The notes below the pieces were generated by a model. That model ran no database searches. It was not told the origin of the DNA and saw only the letters and a list, made by a program, of their open reading frames with translations. Below are positions 59,919 through 64,000 of a stretch of DNA of 64,000 nt, piece after piece. A program made the position numbers and the translations under genes. Position 1 is the first letter of the stretch, and each line of letters begins with the position of its first letter. The stretch lies in assembly GCA_041910015.1 (NCBI GenBank), contig JAYRRR010000077.1:1-64000 (forward strand), in the 5' to 3' direction. This stretch comes from RPQJ01 sp041910015 (GTDB taxonomy: Bacteria > Pseudomonadota > Gammaproteobacteria > Steroidobacterales > Steroidobacteraceae).

Positions 59919-61574
59919 ATGGAACGCGATGCGATGGAGTTCGATGTGGTTGTCGTCGGCGCCGGTCCGGCGGGCCTCGCGGCGGCAATCCGCCTGAAGC
60001 AGCTCGCGGCCGCGGCCGGCCGCGAAATCTCAGTCTGCGTGCTCGAGAAGGGCTCGGAAATCGGTGCCCATATCCTTTCGGGCGCCGTGATCGACCCGAT
60101 TGCCCTGACGGAACTCTTCCCCGACTGGAAGGTGCGCGGCGCGCCGCTCGACACACCCGTGCGCGAAGACCGCTTCCTGGTGCTGACGCCGGAGAAGGCG
60201 CATCGCATCCCGAATGCGCTGCTGCCGCCGCTCATGAGCAACCACGGCATGTATATCGCCAGCCTCGGCAACGTCGTGCGCTGGCTCGGGCAGCGCGCCG
60301 AAGAAGCCGGCGTCGACCTGTTTCCCGGCTTCGCGGCGGCCGAGGTGCTGTTCCACGAGAGCGGCGCGGTCAAGGGCGTGGCGACGGGCGACATGGGCGT
60401 CGGCAAGGACGGTCAGCCCAAGGACTCCTTCGCGCCCGGCATGGAACTGCATGCGAAGTACACCTTCTTCGCCGAAGGCTGCCGCGGGTCGCTGTCGCAG
60501 CAGCTCATGGGCCGCTTCAACCTGCGCGACGGCGTGGACCCGCAGGTCTACGGCATCGGCATCAAGGAGTTGTGGCAGGTGCCGAAGGAGCAGCATCAGC
60601 CGGGCCTCGTCGTCCACAGCCAGGGCTGGCCGCTGCCGAACGACGTGGGTGGCGGCTCGTTCCTGTATCACTTCGGCGACGGGCTGATCTCGGTCGGCTT
60701 CGTCACCCACCTGAGCTACGCGAATCCGTTTCTCTCGCCGTTCGAGGAAATGCAGCGCTTCAAGACGCATCCGGCGATCCGCGGCCACTTCGAAGGCGGC
60801 AAGCGCATCGCCTACGGCGCGCGTGCCATCAACGAAGGCGGCCTGCAGTCGGTCCCGAAGCTGGTGTTCCCGGGTGGCGCGCTGATCGGCTGCAGCGCGG
60901 GTTTCGTGAACCTGCCGCGCATCAAGGGCTCGCACAACGCCATGAAGACCGGGATGCTCGCCGCGGAGGCGGCGTTCGCGGCCGTGTCCGCGGGGCGGGC
61001 CAGCGACGAACTCGCTGCCTATCCGGAGGCGTTCCGCAGTTCCTGGGCGTACCGGGACCTCCACAAGGTGCGCAACGTCAAGCCCGGGCTCAAGTGGGGC
61101 ATGTGGCCCGGCACGGCGCACGGCGGCCTGCACATGTGGCTCAACGACCTCGGCCTGGGCGGGCTCGTGGGCTGGACGCTGCGCCACAAGCAGGCCGACA
61201 ACGAATGCCTGCGCCCCGCGGCGGAGATGCCCCGCATCGACTATCCCAGGCCGGACGGCGTGCTGACCTTCGATCGGCTGTCATCGGTGTTCCTGTCGGG
61301 CACGTCGCACGAGGAGGACCAGCCCGTGCATCTGCGGCTGCGCAATCCGGCGGTACCGGTCGAGGTCAACCTCGCGCAGTACGACGGGCCCGAGGGCCGC
61401 TATTGCCCCGCGGGCGTGTACGAGTTCGTCGATGCGGAGGGTGGGGGCAAGCGTCTGCAGATCAATGCGCAGAACTGCGTCCACTGCAAGACCTGCGACA
61501 TCAAGGATCCGAAGCAGAATATCCACTGGGTGACGCCCGAGGGTGGCGGTGGGCCGAACTACACGTCGATGTGA
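59919..61574 (+). CDS. Electron transfer flavoprotein-ubiquinone oxidoreductase
   Basis: Passes electrons from acyl-CoA dehydrogenases via ETF to the quinone pool at the membrane. 551 residues. FAD motif VVVVGAGPAGLAAAIRL, quinone-domain markers GIGIKELWQVP and GGSFLYHF, LIGCSAGFVNLPRIKGSHN, and the C-terminal 4Fe-4S QNCVHCKTCDIKDPKQNIHW. ATG 59919 lies 8 nt after GAGGGG; ATG 59934 is the alternative. It complements the acyl-CoA dehydrogenase at 15.4 kb and possibly the D-2-hydroxyacid dehydrogenase at 8.8 kb. Confidence 0.95.
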   Translation: MERDAMEFDVVVVGAGPAGLAAAIRLKQLAAAAGREISVCVLEKGSEIGAHILSGAVIDPIALTELFPDWKVRGAPLDTPVREDRFLVLTPEKAHRIPNALLPPLMSNHGMYIASLGNVVRWLGQRAEEAGVDLFPGFAAAEVLFHESGAVKGVATGDMGVGKDGQPKDSFAPGMELHAKYTFFAEGCRGSLSQQLMGRFNLRDGVDPQVYGIGIKELWQVPKEQHQPGLVVHSQGWPLPNDVGGGSFLYHFGDGLISVGFVTHLSYANPFLSPFEEMQRFKTHPAIRGHFEGGKRIAYGARAINEGGLQSVPKLVFPGGALIGCSAGFVNLPRIKGSHNAMKTGMLAAEAAFAAVSAGRASDELAAYPEAFRSSWAYRDLHKVRNVKPGLKWGMWPGTAHGGLHMWLNDLGLGGLVGWTLRHKQADNECLRPAAEMPRIDYPRPDGVLTFDRLSSVFLSGTSHEEDQPVHLRLRNPAVPVEVNLAQYDGPEGRYCPAGVYEFVDAEGGGKRLQINAQNCVHCKTCDIKDPKQNIHWVTPEGGGGPNYTSM

Positions 61575-61577
61575 GCC

Positions 61578-63680
61578 TCACTGGAAGCGGAAGGTCGCCG
61601 TCACCCGCAGGGTACGCGGCTCCACGGGGTGGAAGTGGATGTCGGCGACAGGCTCTGGCTCTCCCGGCAACTGTGACTCGTAGAAGTAGCTGATGTCGTT
61701 GTCCTCGGCATCCAGCAGATTGAATACCGTCGCCACCAGGTCGAAGCTTGCGGAGAACCGGTAGCCCAGATCGGCATTGACGAGCAGCGTGGATTGCGAC
61801 CGCACGCTGTCGTCCTCGATGAGCGGCGCCGGCCCGAAGTAGCGCAGTCGCGCGCCTCCGAACCACCCCGCGTCCCGGTGCACCGTGATGCCCGTCGAAA
61901 TCACGGTCTCGACCGCGCCGGGAATGTGATTGCCTGCCGGGTCGCTGCCCTCGAAGCGCGCATGCGCCCAGGCGTAATCGGCGTCGACGATCAGCCAGTC
62001 GAGCGGCGACCAGTACGCGCCGAGCTCGACACCGTAGCGACGGCTGGCGCGACTGGGTTCGGTGATGCCGCCGTCGCCGACGAACAGCAGTTCCGAGTCG
62101 ATGTCGAGATTCCAGAAAGCGGCCGCCAGCTGCAGACCCGGCACGACCGCCGAGCGCACGCCGATTTCGGTGCCGATCGCCGCGACGACCGGATCGACGC
62201 GCTCGACCGGCGTCACGCCGTCGACCGGATCGATGCGGATGGTCGTGCCGCGCGCGTCGTTGCTGTGGAATCCGCGGCCCGCGTTCAGGAACAGCTCGGT
62301 CTCGGCCCAGGGCCCGAGCACCACGGTCAGCTTGGGCTGGACGATCGAGTCGCTCGCCTGGCCGGAGTTCGCCGCCAGGTCGCTGCGCACGTCGAAGTCG
62401 AATGCATCGAAGCGCAGTCCCGCCTCCGTCCGCAACCAGCCAGTCCAGCGCTGGTCGTGCGCGACGAACGTCGAGTACTGGCGCTGGGTGACGCGATCCT
62501 CCCGGATCGTGTCGAAGCGCTGCCGGGCCATGGTCCGATACAGCCCGACGGTGTCGACGTCGTCGCGGCGGAGTTCGGCGCCGAGGCGCAGCAGGCCGTC
62601 ACGCTCGTTGAACGACGCATCCGCGTCGTAAATGAACCGCCCGCCGTAGACCCGCCGGTCGTCGAACTGCTCGAACTGATCGCCAGTGTCCTGATCGAGG
62701 GCGTAGGTGAAGTTCGAGATCAGGTCGAGTCCGTAGTCGATGGCGTAAGCGGAAGCGTTCCAGCCGCGGCCGTCGCCGCGGGACCAGGCGTCGAGCGAAA
62801 TGCTGTAGCGGTGCGAGTCACCGCCGTCGGTCGGGTCGACGTGCCCGAACCGCGAGATCGATCCTGCCTCGACGGCGCGTTGCGGGATCTGATCCGTGCT
62901 GTTCCATTGCCCGTCGTACCCCATCGCCGTGACGGCGAACCCGGAGTCGCCTCCGCCGCGGCTGTACTTGACGAGCCCGCTGGTCTTGCGGAAATCCTCC
63001 GGCAGAGCCCAAGGTCCGTCGGTCGTCGACCAGTCCACCCCGAGCAGCAGCGTGCCGCCGGCGAGCCGCGGCGACGCCGCGGCAAAGACGCGATAGTAGT
63101 CGTCCTGCCCGGCGGTCACGCTCGCGCGCGGCGTGCCGGCATCCTTCAGGTAGGAGATACGCGCCGCGCCTGCGGCCGAGAAGTTGCCTTCGTCGGCGAA
63201 GTACGTGCCCTTGCGGTAGTGCACTTCGTCGACGAGTTCGTGGATCAGGAAGTTGATGTCGGCATATCCCTGACCGTGCGCGTGCGTTGGCATGTTCACT
63301 GGCACGCCGTCGACCCAGGACGCGAAGTCCGTGCCGTGATCGAGGTTGAAGCCGCGCAGGAAATACTGGTTCGCCTTGCCGTCGCCGCTGTGCTGCGTGA
63401 CGATCAGGCCGGGCACGGTCTCCAGCACCTCGCCGGGGCGCAGGACCGGTCGTCCCTCGAGCTGGATGCGGGTGACGATGCCTTCACTCGCCGCGCGCGA
63501 CTCGCCGATCAGGCCGATCCGCCGGGCCGTCACGACGATTTCCTCGAGCGGCTGGCCGGTGGGAATACCGCTGGCTCGTGCGGTACCGGGCACGGCAGCG
63601 CCGAGTGCCGCCAAGGCGGACAGCGATACGGCGACCGACATGACGGTGTTCGCATTGCGACGCGGCGCCGATCGAAACAT
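61578..63680 (-). CDS. TonB-dependent receptor, candidate nickel receptor
   Basis: 700 residues: signal peptide to about 37 (PGTARASG), TonB box LEEIVVTARR, plug with YFLRGFNLDHGTDFASWVDG and the His-bearing NMPTHAHGQGYADINF (His133, His135), barrel ending VTATFRFQ. ATG 63680 is preceded by GAAGG; the upstream frame is not conserved. It is divergent from nikR with a NikR-type operator 54 bp before its start, so repression by Ni-NikR and nickel (or nickel-chelate) import is the leading hypothesis. Proof of ligand is absent. Its stop is 3 bp from that of the ETF oxidoreductase. Confidence 0.85.
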   Translation of the reverse strand: MFRSAPRRNANTVMSVAVSLSALAALGAAVPGTARASGIPTGQPLEEIVVTARRIGLIGESRAASEGIVTRIQLEGRPVLRPGEVLETVPGLIVTQHSGDGKANQYFLRGFNLDHGTDFASWVDGVPVNMPTHAHGQGYADINFLIHELVDEVHYRKGTYFADEGNFSAAGAARISYLKDAGTPRASVTAGQDDYYRVFAAASPRLAGGTLLLGVDWSTTDGPWALPEDFRKTSGLVKYSRGGGDSGFAVTAMGYDGQWNSTDQIPQRAVEAGSISRFGHVDPTDGGDSHRYSISLDAWSRGDGRGWNASAYAIDYGLDLISNFTYALDQDTGDQFEQFDDRRVYGGRFIYDADASFNERDGLLRLGAELRRDDVDTVGLYRTMARQRFDTIREDRVTQRQYSTFVAHDQRWTGWLRTEAGLRFDAFDFDVRSDLAANSGQASDSIVQPKLTVVLGPWAETELFLNAGRGFHSNDARGTTIRIDPVDGVTPVERVDPVVAAIGTEIGVRSAVVPGLQLAAAFWNLDIDSELLFVGDGGITEPSRASRRYGVELGAYWSPLDWLIVDADYAWAHARFEGSDPAGNHIPGAVETVISTGITVHRDAGWFGGARLRYFGPAPLIEDDSVRSQSTLLVNADLGYRFSASFDLVATVFNLLDAEDNDISYFYESQLPGEPEPVADIHFHPVEPRTLRVTATFRFQ

Positions 63681-63724
63681 GATGCACCTTCCCGGTCCGA
63701 CCTCGAGCTGATGACGTGGCGATG

Positions 63725-63752
63725 TTGACCGGAGTATGACGTTTTGTAAATA
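63725..63752 (+). promoter_or_regulatory. Sigma-70 promoter for nikR
   Basis: TTGACC (63725-63730), 16-bp spacer, TAAATA (63747-63752), start near 63759. The -10 lies inside the NikR operator, predicting autorepression. Confidence 0.5.
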
Positions 63753-63761
63753 AGTGCATAC
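63734..63761. promoter_or_regulatory. NikR operator
   Basis: GTATGA (63734-63739), N16, GCATAC (63756-63761). The E. coli NikR site is GTATGA-N16-TCATAC, so 11 of 12 half-site bases and the exact spacing agree. It sits between divergent nikR (25 bp from its ATG) and the TonB receptor (54 bp). Confidence 0.8.
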
Positions 63762-63786
63762 CGCGTGTCCGCGCGGAGAGGACTGC

Positions 63787-64000
63787 ATGCAGCGCACGAC
63801 GATCACGCTCGACGACGACCTGATGGCCCGGCTGGACGAGTTCATGGAGGAGCGCGCGTACGCGAACCGCAGCGAGGCGATACGTGACCTCGTGCGTTCC
63901 GGCCTCGAGCAGGCGACGCTCGCCGATGCGCCGGACGCGAACTGCCTCGGTGCCGTCGTGTACGTCTACGACCACGAGGCACGCGAACTCTCGAGCCGGC
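63787..64000 (+). CDS. nikR: Nickel-responsive regulator NikR (3' end outside window)
   Basis: 71 codons are visible. Ribbon-helix-helix DNA-binding domain QRTTITLDDDLMARLDEF with the contact residues Arg3, Thr5 and Thr7 as in E. coli, then ANRSEAIRDLVRSGLEQ, and the beginning of the ACT-like nickel domain, VVYVYDHEARELSSR, whose His corresponds to the first Ni ligand (His76 of E. coli). The remaining His/Cys ligands lie beyond the window. GGAGAGG precedes the ATG. Its operator is immediately upstream. Confidence 0.93.
   Translation, partial: MQRTTITLDDDLMARLDEFMEERAYANRSEAIRDLVRSGLEQATLADAPDANCLGAVVYVYDHEARELSSR

Overview
This 64 kb window is a high-GC (about 70%), densely packed bacterial chromosome segment. 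TonB-dependent receptors, MoaA-E/MoeA/MobA cofactor synthesis, ZapE, HtpX, phenylalanine hydroxylase, the 1,600-residue NAD-type glutamate dehydrogenase, ETF-ubiquinone oxidoreductase and NikR together suggest a free-living aerobic gammaproteobacterium, perhaps of the Steroidobacterales/Nevskiales kind. That placement is inference from gene content; no rRNA or marker phylogeny is available here.

Layout. 1-5.5 kb: pentose phosphate genes (pgl cut by the left edge, gnd), a DUF3079 protein, hemN, a ferredoxin/flavodoxin-NADP reductase and tesB. 5.5-14.3 kb: a DUF748 envelope protein, a D-2-hydroxyacid dehydrogenase, a thioredoxin-DsbD-like membrane fusion, a cyclic-nucleotide-binding protein, a photolyase remnant, and htpX behind a sigma-32-like promoter. 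14.3-19.6 kb: GNAT and Asp/Glu-rich proteins, then an acyl-CoA dehydrogenase overlapping proB-proA. 19.6-24.8 kb: a molybdenum cofactor operon (moeA-moaA-moaC-mobA-moaD) ending in a MoaE-MoeB-rhodanese triple fusion. 25.3-27.8 kb: phhA, mmsA and tRNA-Arg. 27.9-30.6 kb: a decayed mobile island directly behind the tRNA (wrecked serine recombinase, HsdS 3' remnant, urea transporter). 30.6-41.3 kb: two TonB receptors converging on a multi-stem-loop repeat, a TPR-sulfotransferase, an amidohydrolase, an MBL hydrolase and a ModF-like double ATPase. 41.3-47.6 kb: a phzF-like gene, then a TPP-riboswitch operon that reads as thiamine import and salvage (TonB receptor, thiamine-binding protein, PnuC-type transporter, kinase), followed by a ferredoxin and an SDR. 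47.6-57.8 kb: gpmA, a glycosyltransferase, giant NAD-glutamate dehydrogenase, a MarR regulator, zapE and acetoacetate-CoA ligase. 57.8-61.6 kb: a membrane Fe-S oxidoreductase and ETF-ubiquinone oxidoreductase fire away from each other. 61.6-64 kb: a TonB receptor divergent from nikR (cut by the right edge), with a near-consensus NikR operator between them.

The strongest functional stories are (i) the riboswitch-controlled thiamine uptake operon, whose Shine-Dalgarno sequence belongs to the aptamer; (ii) the NikR box that makes the flanking TonB receptor a candidate nickel receptor; (iii) the molybdopterin sulfur-transfer chain collapsed into one polypeptide; and (iv) gene decay: a photolyase reduced to three in-frame pieces and a mobile-element graveyard next to tRNA-Arg.
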